This document shows, piece by piece, positions 43,630 through 55,502 of a stretch of DNA of 64,000 nt. The notes under the pieces are model-generated. The model saw only the letters and a program-made list of their open reading frames with translations. It was not told the origin of the DNA and searched no databases. The stretch lies in the NCBI RefSeq assembly GCF_900109665.1, contig NZ_FOAO01000024.1:21712-85711 (forward strand), read 5' to 3'. The DNA comes from Blastococcus sp. DSM 46786 (lineage in GTDB: Bacteria > Actinomycetota > Actinomycetes > Mycobacteriales > Geodermatophilaceae). Position 1 is the stretch's first letter. Each line of letters starts with the position of its first letter. The translations under genes were made by a program, and so were the position numbers.

Positions 43630-44349
43630 GTGGAGGTGCACGTGCGGCCGGCGCCGGACCTGCGGTGGCTGCTGTCCCCGCGGTACCGGGGAGCGGGCGA
43701 GCGCCCGCTGCCCTTCGACCCGGACGCGACGGCCGGGCACCTCGTGCAGGCCGCCGGGATCCCGCTGACCGAGGTCGGGGCCATCCGGGCGGACGGCGCG
43801 CCGGTGACGACCGCCGCGCGCGTCCGCCCCGGCACCGTGCTCGAGGTGGACCCGGTGACGCGGCCCGTGGCCGTCCCCCCGGGCGGGTTCCTGCTCGACG
43901 TCGGGCTGGGCGCCCTCGCGCGGCGGCTGCGGTTGCTCGGGACCGACGCCGCGTGGTCGAACGACGCCGACGACCCGGCGCTGGTCGCCCGGGCGGCGGA
44001 GGAGGAGCGGGTGCTGCTGACGCAGGACCGCGGCCTGCTCATGCGCCGGGCGCTGCCGCACGGCGCGCTCGTGCGGGGCGGCCGGCCCGACGAGCAGCTG
44101 GACGACGTGCTCGACCGGTTCGCCGTCCCGCTGGCGCCGCTCACCCGCTGCACCGCCTGCGGCGCCGCCCTCCACCCGGTGCCGAAGGAGGAGGTCGCCG
44201 ACCTGCTGGAGCCGGGCACCCGCCGCAGCGTCGACGAGTTCTCCCGGTGCCCCGGCTGCGGGCGGGTGTACTGGCGCGGCGCGCACGGCGCGCGCATCGA
44301 CGCGCTGGTCGAGCGGGCCCGGCGCGGCGGCCGGGGCAGGCAAGCCTGA
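43630..44349 (+). CDS. Mut7-C RNase domain protein with ubiquitin-like N-terminus
   Basis: A 239-residue protein. The first 80 or so residues form a beta-grasp/ubiquitin-like domain; a Mut7-C RNase (PIN-like) domain follows with FLLDVGLGALARRLRLLGTDAAWSN, LLTQDRGLL and a zinc ribbon CTACG...CPGCG near the C-terminus. Known members are predicted ribonucleases; their cellular role is little studied. The GTG start at 43630 has no strong ribosome site. Confidence 0.83.
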   Translation: MEVHVRPAPDLRWLLSPRYRGAGERPLPFDPDATAGHLVQAAGIPLTEVGAIRADGAPVTTAARVRPGTVLEVDPVTRPVAVPPGGFLLDVGLGALARRLRLLGTDAAWSNDADDPALVARAAEEERVLLTQDRGLLMRRALPHGALVRGGRPDEQLDDVLDRFAVPLAPLTRCTACGAALHPVPKEEVADLLEPGTRRSVDEFSRCPGCGRVYWRGAHGARIDALVERARRGGRGRQA

Positions 44350-44446
44350 CCTTGGCCCCGGAGGGCCACGGGTCGGCCCCGGCGTGACACGCGGGGCGGG
44401 CAGAGGAGGGGCGACCGCCCACCCCGGAACCGCCTGCGAGGCCGCC

Positions 44447-45739
44447 GTGTACCTGTCGAAGACCGAGGCCGCCGTCCTGCCGACGACGCTGCGCGCCCCC
44501 GCGCACCGCACCCCGCGGGCCGAACCGGGACGCCGGCGGCTGTGGTCGATGCTCGGCCCGGCCTTCGTCGCCGCCGTCGCCTACGTCGACCCCGGCAACT
44601 TCGCGACCAACTTCTCCGGCGGCGCCGCGTTCGGCTACACGCTGCTGTGGGTCATCGTCGCGGCGAACCTGATGGCGATGCTGATCCAGTCGCTGACGGC
44701 GAAGCTCGGGCTGGCCACCGGCCGCGACCTGGCCACGCTCTGCCGCGAGAACCTGCCCACGCCGGTCACCCGGGGGCTGTGGCTGCAGGCCGAGGCGGTC
44801 GCCATCGCCACAGACCTGGCCGAGATCGTCGGTGGCGCTGTGGCGCTGTACCTGCTGTTCGGGGTCCCGCTGCCGATCGGCGGGGTCATCACCGCCGTCG
44901 TCGCCTTCATCCTGCTGGCCGCGCAGTCGCGCGGGTACCGGCCGTTCGAGCGGGTCATCGCCGGCCTGCTGCTGGTCATCGGGATCGGGTTCGGCTACAC
45001 CCTGCTGGGCTCGGGCGTCGACCCGGGCGGGCTCGCCGGGGGCATGGTGCCCTCCTTCGACGGCGCCGAGAGCGTCGTGCTGGCCACCGGGATCCTGGGT
45101 GCCACGGTGATGCCGCACGTGATCTACGTGCACTCCGCGCTCACCCCCGGCCGCTACGGCGACGCCGTCACCGCCGGCCGCACCCGGGAGGGCCGGGGCC
45201 GGCTCCTGCGGGCGCAGCGCATCGACATCGTCGTGGCCATGGGCCTGGCCGGGCTGGTCAACGCCGCGATGCTGGTCATCGCCGCGCAGCTGTTCACCGG
45301 CGACAGCGGCGTGGACAGCCTCGAGGGCGTGCACGCCGGGCTCGGCGACCAGCTCGGCACCGGCGCCGCGCTCGCGTTCGCCCTCGCGCTGCTGGCCTCC
45401 GGCTTCGCCTCCTCGTCGGTGGGCACGCACGCCGGGCAGGTCGTGATGGCCGGGTTCCTCAAGCGGCACATCCCGGTGCTGACCCGCCGGCTGATCACCC
45501 TGGCCCCGGCCCTCGCCGTGCTCGTGCTGGGCGGGGACCCGACGACCGCGCTGGTGTGGTCGCAGGTCGTGCTCTCCTTCGGCATCCCGTTCGCCCTCGT
45601 GCCGCTGCTGTGGCTGACCAGCCGCCGCGACCTGATGGGCGGGTGGGTGAACCGCCGGACCACCACCGTGGCCGGGACCGTCATCGCGGCCCTGATCATC
45701 GGGCTGAACGCCCACCTGCTGCTCGGCCTGCTCGGTTGA
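44447..45739 (+). CDS. mntH: Nramp-family divalent metal transporter, MntH-like
   Basis: A 430-residue transporter with about 11 hydrophobic segments. The metal-binding DPGNFATN motif of helix 1 is at about residues 47-54 and the MPHVIYVHS motif of helix 6 is present. It imports Mn2+ (or Fe2+) with protons. Start uncertain: an earlier in-frame GTG at 44384 would add 21 Gly/Ala-rich residues that do not look like protein. No Mn-box or MntR site was recognised. Confidence 0.88.
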   Translation: MYLSKTEAAVLPTTLRAPAHRTPRAEPGRRRLWSMLGPAFVAAVAYVDPGNFATNFSGGAAFGYTLLWVIVAANLMAMLIQSLTAKLGLATGRDLATLCRENLPTPVTRGLWLQAEAVAIATDLAEIVGGAVALYLLFGVPLPIGGVITAVVAFILLAAQSRGYRPFERVIAGLLLVIGIGFGYTLLGSGVDPGGLAGGMVPSFDGAESVVLATGILGATVMPHVIYVHSALTPGRYGDAVTAGRTREGRGRLLRAQRIDIVVAMGLAGLVNAAMLVIAAQLFTGDSGVDSLEGVHAGLGDQLGTGAALAFALALLASGFASSSVGTHAGQVVMAGFLKRHIPVLTRRLITLAPALAVLVLGGDPTTALVWSQVVLSFGIPFALVPLLWLTSRRDLMGGWVNRRTTTVAGTVIAALIIGLNAHLLLGLLG

Positions 45740-45761
45740 CCGGGCCGCGCGGAACCGTCCG

Positions 45762-46379
45762 CTAGGGCGTGCGCCAGGCCGCATCGAAGAAGTCGAGCTC
45801 CAGCCGCATGGCCCGGCGGTAGGCGGTGCGCACGGCCGGGCCGTCGCCGACCACTGCGTCCAGCAGCCGCTCCAGGGTGGCCGCCAGCTCCTCGAAACCC
45901 GGATCGGCGTACGTGGTGACCCACTCCGCGTAGGGGCCCGACGCCCGATCGGCCAGCGAGCCGCCGAGGTGGGCGTAGAGCCGCATGCACGGCGTCATCG
46001 CCGCGCAGGTGACACCCACGCCGCCCAGCGACGCCGCCGCCAGCAGGAAATCGGTGTAGGCCGACGTGGCCGGCGCCGGCTCGACCTCCGCCAGGTCGAT
46101 GCCCCACCGGGCGGCGTACCCGGCGTGCAGCCGCAGCTCCTCGCGCACCCCGGCGAGCAGGTCGGCGAAGGCGTCCAGCGTGGCCCGGTCGGGGCTGTGC
46201 GCCACCCCGAGCGCGTAGGCCCGGGCGAAGGACTCCAGGAAGTACGCGTCCTGCGCCACGTAACCGGCGAACCGGTCGCGGGGCAGGCTGCCGTCGGCGA
46301 TCCCGGTGACGAAGGGGTGGACGAGCGCCTCGGCGGCGAGGTCGGCGTTGGCCGCCCACAGCTGCGCGGACAGGCTCAC
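45762..46379 (-). CDS. tenA: TenA family protein, TenA_C type (thiaminase II)
   Basis: A 205-residue TenA protein. Seen: ALVHPFVTGIADGSLPRDRFAGYVAQDAYFLESFARAY near the N-terminus and the MTPCMRLYAHLG stretch holding the catalytic Cys (about residue 123). Known TenA_C enzymes hydrolyse amino-HMP or thiamin to salvage the pyrimidine. The GTG at 46379 overlaps the stop of the second TenA gene (GTGA). The pair reads away from the CytX/Thi operon. Confidence 0.87.
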   Translation of the reverse strand: MSLSAQLWAANADLAAEALVHPFVTGIADGSLPRDRFAGYVAQDAYFLESFARAYALGVAHSPDRATLDAFADLLAGVREELRLHAGYAARWGIDLAEVEPAPATSAYTDFLLAAASLGGVGVTCAAMTPCMRLYAHLGGSLADRASGPYAEWVTTYADPGFEELAATLERLLDAVVGDGPAVRTAYRRAMRLELDFFDAAWRTP

Positions 46380-46972
46380 GACGCCGCCACCGCCATGTCC
46401 CAGAAGGCGGTCTCGGCGGCGACCACCTCGAGGAACACCTCGTCGGGGAGCGGTCCGCCCACCGCGTCGGCCGCCGCCTCGAGCCCGGCGACGTAGCCGG
46501 CGAACTCGGGCACCGTCCAGTGCGCCACGAACTCCCGGTACGCGGGCGCGCCGGGGCGGGCCGCGGACCAGGCGTCCAGGTACGTGCGCTCGATCGTCCA
46601 CAACGCCGTCAGCGCGGTCGGGACGTCGGCGCCGTCGAGCCGGTCCAGCAGCCCGGCGTAGGCCACGGTGGCCGGCAGCAGCGCGGCGGAGAGGTCCAGG
46701 CCCCGGGACGCCGCCTGCCGATCGAACCAGGCCAGCTCGTCGACGAGCGCGACCGCCCCACCGGCGAGCACCGCCTGCGCCGGCCGGGGCGCGCGGGCCA
46801 GCAGCCGGGCCTGGAACGCGAGCAGGTCGGCCACGAAGCGGGCGTCCTGCACCAGCCAGGTGTCGAACGCCGGCTCGGCGAGGGTGCCGTCGCGGACGGC
46901 GGCGAGGAAGGGATGGGCGGTGGCGCCCCGCCAGGGCACGGCGTGGCGCTGCAGCAGCTCGGCGACCGGCAC
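46376..46972 (-). CDS. TenA family protein, TenA_E type lacking the catalytic Cys
   Basis: A 198-residue TenA-like protein. It has the family start VPWRGATAHPFLAAVRDGTL and the ALWTIERTYLDAW segment, where the expected Cys is absent and a Glu stands in the helix, as in TenA_E proteins. Known TenA_E members act in thiamin salvage with a different chemistry, e.g. on amino-HMP precursors. Coupled to the downstream TenA_C gene. Divergent from the first TPP riboswitch and cytX. Confidence 0.82.
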   Translation of the reverse strand: MPVAELLQRHAVPWRGATAHPFLAAVRDGTLAEPAFDTWLVQDARFVADLLAFQARLLARAPRPAQAVLAGGAVALVDELAWFDRQAASRGLDLSAALLPATVAYAGLLDRLDGADVPTALTALWTIERTYLDAWSAARPGAPAYREFVAHWTVPEFAGYVAGLEAAADAVGGPLPDEVFLEVVAAETAFWDMAVAAS

Positions 46973-47023
46973 GGCGGGGACTCTACGGAAGTGGTTATGG
47001 TGGCCGCGTCGTGGCGCAGGCCA

Positions 47024-47118
47024 CGTGCGGGAGCTCGGAGGACCGGGCTGAGAGGGCGGCTGGATGCGCCGCCGACCGCTGGAACCTGACCGGGTAATGC
47101 CGGCGTAGGGAGCGCATC
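47024..47118 (+). promoter_or_regulatory. TPP riboswitch upstream of cytX
   Basis: Conserved core GCTGAGAGGG (47047-47056), GAACCTGACC and GGGTAATGCCGGCGTAGGGA match the TPP aptamer. P1 is closed by TGCG (47026-47029) with CGCA (47113-47116). The P1 3-prime strand holds the AGGGAG that also serves as the ribosome site of the GTG at 47121, so ligand binding would directly hide it. A TATGGT -10-like element lies near 46997. Confidence 0.9.
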
Positions 47119-47120
47119 TC

Positions 47121-48466
47121 GTGAGCACATCCGCCACCCCCCGATCCGCCGAAACCTCCGGGGACGCACCTCTCACCCTGGCCGGACCGCCGCCGCAGAG
47201 CCTCGGCATGCGCGATGCCGCGGGGCTGTGGGGCAATCTCGGCATCAGCCTGCTGCTGCCGGTGGCCGCGGTCTTCGTCGTGCTGCCGGGCCGGCCGCTG
47301 GCCGTCACGATCGGCGCGATCGTGGTCGGTGCGGTCGTCGGGGCCCTGCTGCTCGGGGCGGCGTCCGCCGTCGGCGCCCGGGAGCGGGTGCCGGGCATGG
47401 TGCTGCTGCGCGGCCTGCTCGGCCGGCGCACCTCCTACCTGCCGACGGCGTTCAACCTCGTGCAGTGCATCGGCTGGGCGACCTTCGAGATCGTGATCAT
47501 CGCCGAGGCGGCCTCCCGTGTCCTGGACGCCCCCCGCTGGCCCTTCGTGGTCGCCGCCGGTGTCCTGGCCACCGCGATGGCGCTCCGGCCGCTCGGCGTG
47601 GTCCGCGTGCTCGCCCGCTACGCGGTCTGGGCGGCCCTGGCCGCGATCGTCTACCTGTACGTGCAGGTGCTGGCCGAACCGCTGCCCCCGCTGGAGGGCG
47701 GCGGGGCGACCTCGTTCTGGACGGCGGCGGACATCGTCATCGCCCTGCCGGTCTCCTGGTTCCCGCTCGCGGCCGACTACACCCGGCACGTGCGCAGCGG
47801 ACGCGCCGCCTTCGCGGGGGCCTCGGTCGGCTACGGGCTGGCCACCGTGGCCATGTTCACCCTGGGCGTGCTGGCGCTGGCCGCCTACGGGAGCGCGGGC
47901 CTCGACGTGATCGACGCGCTCCTCCTCGTCCCGCTGGGTGCGGTGGCCGTGCTGGTGCTGGTGACCGTCGAGCTCGACGAGGCGTTCGCCAACGTCTACT
48001 CGACCGCGGTCTCCGCGCAGAACGTGGTCGCCCGTCTGGACCGTCGGGTGCTCGCCGTCGCCGTCGGCACGGTGGCCACGCTGCTGGCCCTCACGTTCGA
48101 CATCGCCGCGTACGAGCCGTTCCTCTTCCTGATCGGAGCCGTGTTCGTGCCGCTCGTCGGGGTCCTCCTGGTCGCCTACTGGCTGCACCCCCGCGGCAGC
48201 TGGGACACCTCCGACCGCGCGCCCGCACGACCGCTGCTCCTGCTGCCGTGGGCCGCGGGCTTCGTGGCCTACCAGCTGACCCTGCCCACCTTCTTCGGCG
48301 GGCCGGGTGCGGGCTGGACGGCGTGGTGGGCGCAGCGGCAGGTCGACCTGGGCATCGACCCGGCCAACGGCTGGTCGGCCTCGCTGGTGAGCCTGGCCGT
48401 GGCCGCCGTCCTCACGCTGCTCGTCGTCGGACCGGGCCTCGTCCGGCGCCGCCGGGGAGCGCGCGC

Positions 48467-48470
<4 letters not shown>
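47121..48470 (+). CDS. cytX: HMP (hydroxymethylpyrimidine) permease, CytX-like
   Basis: A 449-residue NCS1-family transporter with about 12 membrane segments. The family segments GLWGNLGISLLLPVAAVFVV and ALPVSWFPLAADYTRH are seen. CytX imports the thiamin pyrimidine precursor HMP in known genomes, and a TPP riboswitch directly precedes this gene. The GTG starts 4 bases after the aptamer end. Its stop overlaps the thiE start (GTGA), heading a long thiamin operon. Confidence 0.87.
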
Positions 48471-51970
<3,500 letters not shown>

Positions 51971-52000
51971 GCTGACGGCGTACAACTGAACACATCCATC

Positions 52001-52090
52001 AACAGCAGGGGAGCGCTTCGGCGCTGAGAGTGCGGGACACCGCAGACCCTCGAACCTGATCCGGGTCATGCCGGCGCAGGGAGTCTGGAG
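52001..52090 (+). promoter_or_regulatory. TPP riboswitch upstream of ykoE
   Basis: GCTGAGAGTGCGG (52022 onward), CGAACCTGATCC and GGGTCATGCCGGCGCAGGGA fit the TPP aptamer consensus. It lies 9 bases before the ATG of the YkoE-like gene (52099), and the GGAGG at 52087-52091 follows the aptamer 3-prime strand. A likely promoter -10 TACAACT lies near 51981. Confidence 0.88.
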
Positions 52091-52098
52091 GAAAGACA

Positions 52099-52725
52099 AT
52101 GGCCGAACCGGCCGTCCGCCCGTCGTCCGCCGCGACCGCCGGGGCGCAGCCCCGCACCGCCCGCTGGCGCACCGTCGACATCGTCGTCACCGCCGTCCTG
52201 GGCGTCGCCTTCGGCGTCGTCTTCTGGGCCTGGAACCTCGTCTTCGGCGTGCTGGCCGAACCGCTGGACTTCTTCCCGCCGCTGTCGGCGGTCCTCAACG
52301 GCGTCTACCTGATGCCGGGCGTGGTGGCCGGGTTGCTGGTGCGCAAGCCGGGGGCGGCGACGTTCGCCTCCACGCTGGCCGCGGCGGTGAGCCTGCTGAT
52401 GGGCTCCCCCTACGGCGGCATCATCGTCGTGTACGGCCTGGTCCAGGGCCTGGGCGCCGAGCTCGGCTTCCTGCTCACCCGCTACCGCAGCTTCGGGTGG
52501 GGCACGGCCCTGCTGGCCGGCGTCACCGCCGGGCTGTCGACGGCGATCCTCGACAACTCGCTCTACTACAGCGAGCTGGGCTTCCTGACCTACCAGGTGC
52601 CCTACACCGTCTTCACCGTGCTCTCCAGCGTGCTGCTCGCCGGGGTCGTCGGCCTGCTGCTGGTGCGCGCGCTGGCCCGCACGGGGGCGCTCGGTGCCTT
52701 CGCCGCGGGTCGCGAGCGGGTCTGA
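52099..52725 (+). CDS. ykoE: ECF transporter substrate-binding subunit YkoE-like (HMP/thiamin)
   Basis: A 208-residue membrane protein with about 6 helices. It matches YkoE in length and in the segment TVDIVVTAVLGVAFGVVFWAWN and LNGVYLMPGVVAGLLVRKPG. In known genomes YkoE-YkoD-YkoC import HMP or thiamin under TPP riboswitch control, as here. A GGAGGAAAG ribosome site precedes the ATG. Confidence 0.87.
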   Translation: MAEPAVRPSSAATAGAQPRTARWRTVDIVVTAVLGVAFGVVFWAWNLVFGVLAEPLDFFPPLSAVLNGVYLMPGVVAGLLVRKPGAATFASTLAAAVSLLMGSPYGGIIVVYGLVQGLGAELGFLLTRYRSFGWGTALLAGVTAGLSTAILDNSLYYSELGFLTYQVPYTVFTVLSSVLLAGVVGLLLVRALARTGALGAFAAGRERV

Positions 52726-52733
52726 CCTCGCGG

Positions 52734-54200
52734 GTGCCCAGGCGCGGTACCCGCGACGCTCTGCCTCTGGTGCCTCCTGGGAGCAGCGGCAGAGCGTCCG
52801 GGGCACCCGGTCCTGCCCGGGTCGTCGCGCGCGGGCTGGGGGTCCGGCACGCCTCGCGGCGGGCCTGGGCGCTCACCGGCGTCGACCTCGTCGTCGAGCC
52901 CGGGGAGCGGGTGCTGCTCACCGGCGCGTCGGGAGCGGGCAAGTCCACGCTGCTGGCCGCGCTCGCCGGGATCCTGGACGACGAGGGCACCGAGGTCGCC
53001 GGTGAGCTGACCGTCGGCGGCGCGCACCCGCGGGCCGCCCGCGACCGGCTCGGCCTGCTGGCGCAGGACCCCGACAGCCAGCTGGTCATGACCCGCGCCG
53101 GCGACGACGTCGCCTTCGGGCTGGAGAACGCCGGCCTGCCACCGGCGGAGATCTGGCCGCGGGTCGACGCGGCGCTGGCCGCCGTCGGTTTCCGGTACGG
53201 CCGCGACCGGGCGACGCAGGCGCTGTCCGGCGGGGAGAAGCAGCGGCTGGTGCTCGCCGGCGCGCTGGCCCGGCGGCCCGGGCTGCTGCTCCTCGACGAG
53301 CCCACCGCCCAGCTGGACCCCGACGGGGCGGCGCTCGTCCGCGATGCGGTCGCCCGCGCCACCGCCGACCGCTCGGCCACCGTGCTCGTCGTCGACCACG
53401 ACGCCGCCCCCTGGCTGCCGCTGGTCGACCGGGTGGTGCAGCTGGTCCCCGGTGGCCTGGTCGCCCACGACCCGGGCTGGCGGCCGGTCCCGCGGACGGC
53501 GGGGCTGCGGCTCCCGCCCGCGGTGGACGGACCGGTCCTCCTGGCCGCCGAGGCGGCCGGCTACACCTACCGGGGCACCGCGCAGCCGGCGCTGGCGCCC
53601 ACGGACCTGCAGCTGCACGCCGGCCGTGTCACCGCCGTCACCGGGCCCAACGGCACCGGGAAGTCCACGCTCGCGCTGCTGCTGGCCGGGTTGCGGGCAC
53701 CCACCACCGGGCGGGTGGCCGCCGCGGCCGAGCTGGCCGGCGACGTGCGCAAGGGGTTCCGGGAGCCGCACCGGTGGCGGGCCGGGGAGCTGGTGAGCCG
53801 GATCGGCACGGTGTTCCAGCACCCGGAGCAGCAGTTCCTGACCGGCCGGCTGCGCGACGAGCTGGCCCTGGGACCGCTGCGCTCGGGCGAGCACGCCGAG
53901 GCGGCCCGGCGCACCGCCGAGGACCTGCTCGAGCGGCTCGGGCTGACCGCCTTCGCCGACGCCAACCCCTACACCCTCTCCGGCGGGCAGCAGCGCCGGC
54001 TGTCCGTGGCCACCGCCCTGGCGACCGCCCCACGGGTGCTGGTGCTCGACGAGCCCACGTTCGGCCAGGACGCCGGCACGTGGCGCGAGGTGGTGGCGCT
54101 CCTCGCCGAGCAGCGGGCCCGGGGGTGCGCGATCGCGGCGGTCACCCACGACGCCGACCTCGTGGCCGCGCTCGCCGACGCGCGGGTGGCGCTGGGATGA
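52734..54200 (+). CDS. ykoD: ECF transporter double ATPase YkoD-like
   Basis: About 488 residues with two ABC domains in one chain. First domain: Walker A GASGAGKST, signature LSGGEKQR, Walker B LLLLDEPTAQLD. Second: GPNGTGKST, LSGGQQRR and VLVLDEPTFGQD. It powers the YkoE importer. The start is uncertain: only GTG codons at 52734 and 52770 fit, and an 11-bp-arm hairpin (52755-52798) covers this region. Coupled to ykoC by an ATGA overlap. Confidence 0.85.
   Translation: MPRRGTRDALPLVPPGSSGRASGAPGPARVVARGLGVRHASRRAWALTGVDLVVEPGERVLLTGASGAGKSTLLAALAGILDDEGTEVAGELTVGGAHPRAARDRLGLLAQDPDSQLVMTRAGDDVAFGLENAGLPPAEIWPRVDAALAAVGFRYGRDRATQALSGGEKQRLVLAGALARRPGLLLLDEPTAQLDPDGAALVRDAVARATADRSATVLVVDHDAAPWLPLVDRVVQLVPGGLVAHDPGWRPVPRTAGLRLPPAVDGPVLLAAEAAGYTYRGTAQPALAPTDLQLHAGRVTAVTGPNGTGKSTLALLLAGLRAPTTGRVAAAAELAGDVRKGFREPHRWRAGELVSRIGTVFQHPEQQFLTGRLRDELALGPLRSGEHAEAARRTAEDLLERLGLTAFADANPYTLSGGQQRRLSVATALATAPRVLVLDEPTFGQDAGTWREVVALLAEQRARGCAIAAVTHDADLVAALADARVALG
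52755..52798 (+). repeat. 11-bp-arm inverted repeat at the ykoE-ykoD junction
   Basis: GACGCTCTGCC (52755-52765) and its complement (52788-52798) around 22 bases. It sits where the ykoD start must lie, so it could lower translation or transcription of ykoD relative to ykoE. The arm resembles the hyuB terminator arm (CGCTCTCTGCC). Confidence 0.65.
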
Positions 54201-54958
54201 CCGCCTCGCTCGCGCTCGGGCCCGCCCCCGACACCGCGCTGTCCCGCATCAACCCGGTGGCCCAGCTGACCGCGATGGCCGTCGTCACCCTCGTCCTGCT
54301 CACCAGCCTGGACGTGGTCACCCCGGCGGTCGTCGTGCTGTTCGAGCTCGCGCTGTTCCCCGCGGCCGGGCTCACCTCCCCCCGTGCCGTGTGGGTGCGC
54401 ACCTGGCCGATGCTGTTCGGCGCCGTCAGCGTGGGCCTGGTCAACGTCTGGCTGGCCGAGGATGCCTCGCTGGTCACCGGCACGGGCCTCGCGCTGCGCG
54501 TGGTGGGCCTGGCCCTGCCGGGCGTGCTGCTGGTCGCCAGTACCGACCCGGTGCGCCTGGCCGACGCGCTCACCGTGCACTGGCGGCTCTCGCCGCGGTT
54601 CGCCTTCGGCGCGCTCGCCGCGCTCCGGTTGGCGCCGCTGCTCGTCGCCGAGTTCGAGGCGCTGCGCCTGGCCCGGCGCACGCGGGGGGTCGAGGCCGGG
54701 CGCAACCCGGTGGCACGGGTCAGGCTGCTGGCCGGCATCGGCTTCGCGCTGCTCGTGGGTGCGGTCCGCCGCGGCTCCCGCCTGGCGACGGCGATGGACG
54801 CCCGCGGCTTCGACTCCGGGGTCCCCCGCAGCAACGCGCGCGGCTCCGTGCTGCACCGGCGCGACGTCTGGTTCGTCGTCGCCGCGGTCGCGGTGTGCGC
54901 GCTCGCGGTGACGGCGAGCGTGCAGACCGGCTACTGGTCCCCGGTGTTCGTCGGCTGA
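54197..54958 (+). CDS. ykoC: ECF transporter transmembrane subunit YkoC-like
   Basis: A 253-residue EcfT-type membrane protein with 4-6 helices. The coupling helices ALRLAPLLVAEFEALRLARRTRG and MDARGFDSG carry the characteristic Ala-Arg-Gly motifs that contact the ATPase. Coupled to ykoD (ATGA). It completes the HMP/thiamin importer. Confidence 0.87.
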   Translation: MTASLALGPAPDTALSRINPVAQLTAMAVVTLVLLTSLDVVTPAVVVLFELALFPAAGLTSPRAVWVRTWPMLFGAVSVGLVNVWLAEDASLVTGTGLALRVVGLALPGVLLVASTDPVRLADALTVHWRLSPRFAFGALAALRLAPLLVAEFEALRLARRTRGVEAGRNPVARVRLLAGIGFALLVGAVRRGSRLATAMDARGFDSGVPRSNARGSVLHRRDVWFVVAAVAVCALAVTASVQTGYWSPVFVG

Positions 54959-55063
54959 TCAGGTGTGACCTGCGCGACATCAGGTTTAGCAGCCCCCGCT
55001 GCGGCCGATAGCGAACGGTCAGGCCCTCGTGCTCCGGGGCCGGGAACCGAGGAGAGCAGAGGC

Positions 55064-55486
55064 GTGACGAGGCAGGCGGCCGGCACGATCTGGCCGTCGG
55101 CGTACCCGCCCGCGGCCGAGCCGCTCGTCGTCTGGCACCTGCACGACGTCGCCGAGCTGCCCGGGGTGCGGGCGCAGGTCCGTGCCCGGATCGGTGGGGC
55201 CGGCCTCGACGACCTCCTCGACCAGCTGGTCCTGGCCCTGGACGAGATGGCGTCCAACGCGCTGCGCCACGGCGGCGGGCAGGTGCGGGCGGCGCTGCAC
55301 ACGACCGGTGACGGTTACCTGCTCGAGGTGACCGACCAGGCCGCCCGGACCCCGCCGACGCCGGCCGTCGGCCGCGACCCGAGCCTCGGCGGGCTGGGGC
55401 TGTACCTGATCGCCGAGCTCGCCGCCGAGCACGGCTGGTACGCCGAGGCCGGCGCGAAGCACGTCTGGGCGCTGCTCCGCCGCTGA
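55064..55486 (+). CDS. HATPase_c_2 anti-sigma regulatory protein (RsbW-like)
   Basis: A 140-residue ATPase-fold regulator. N-box DEMASNALRHGGGQVRA, G1 motif DQAARTPP and a GGLGLYLIAELAAEHGW loop are seen. Known relatives phosphorylate anti-anti-sigma factors and hold sigma factors. It is closely similar to the protein at 61857. The GTG at 55064 lies behind GAGGAGAG. It is convergent with the SpoIIE phosphatase gene. Confidence 0.85.
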   Translation: MTRQAAGTIWPSAYPPAAEPLVVWHLHDVAELPGVRAQVRARIGGAGLDDLLDQLVLALDEMASNALRHGGGQVRAALHTTGDGYLLEVTDQAARTPPTPAVGRDPSLGGLGLYLIAELAAEHGWYAEAGAKHVWALLRR

Positions 55487-55502
55487 GCGCAGCCGGCCGG
55501 CG

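Noticed and set aside
54959..55063. Possible stress-sigma promoter before the anti-sigma gene
   Set aside because: A GGTTT-like element is present but no matching GGGTA-type -10 at the right distance was found.
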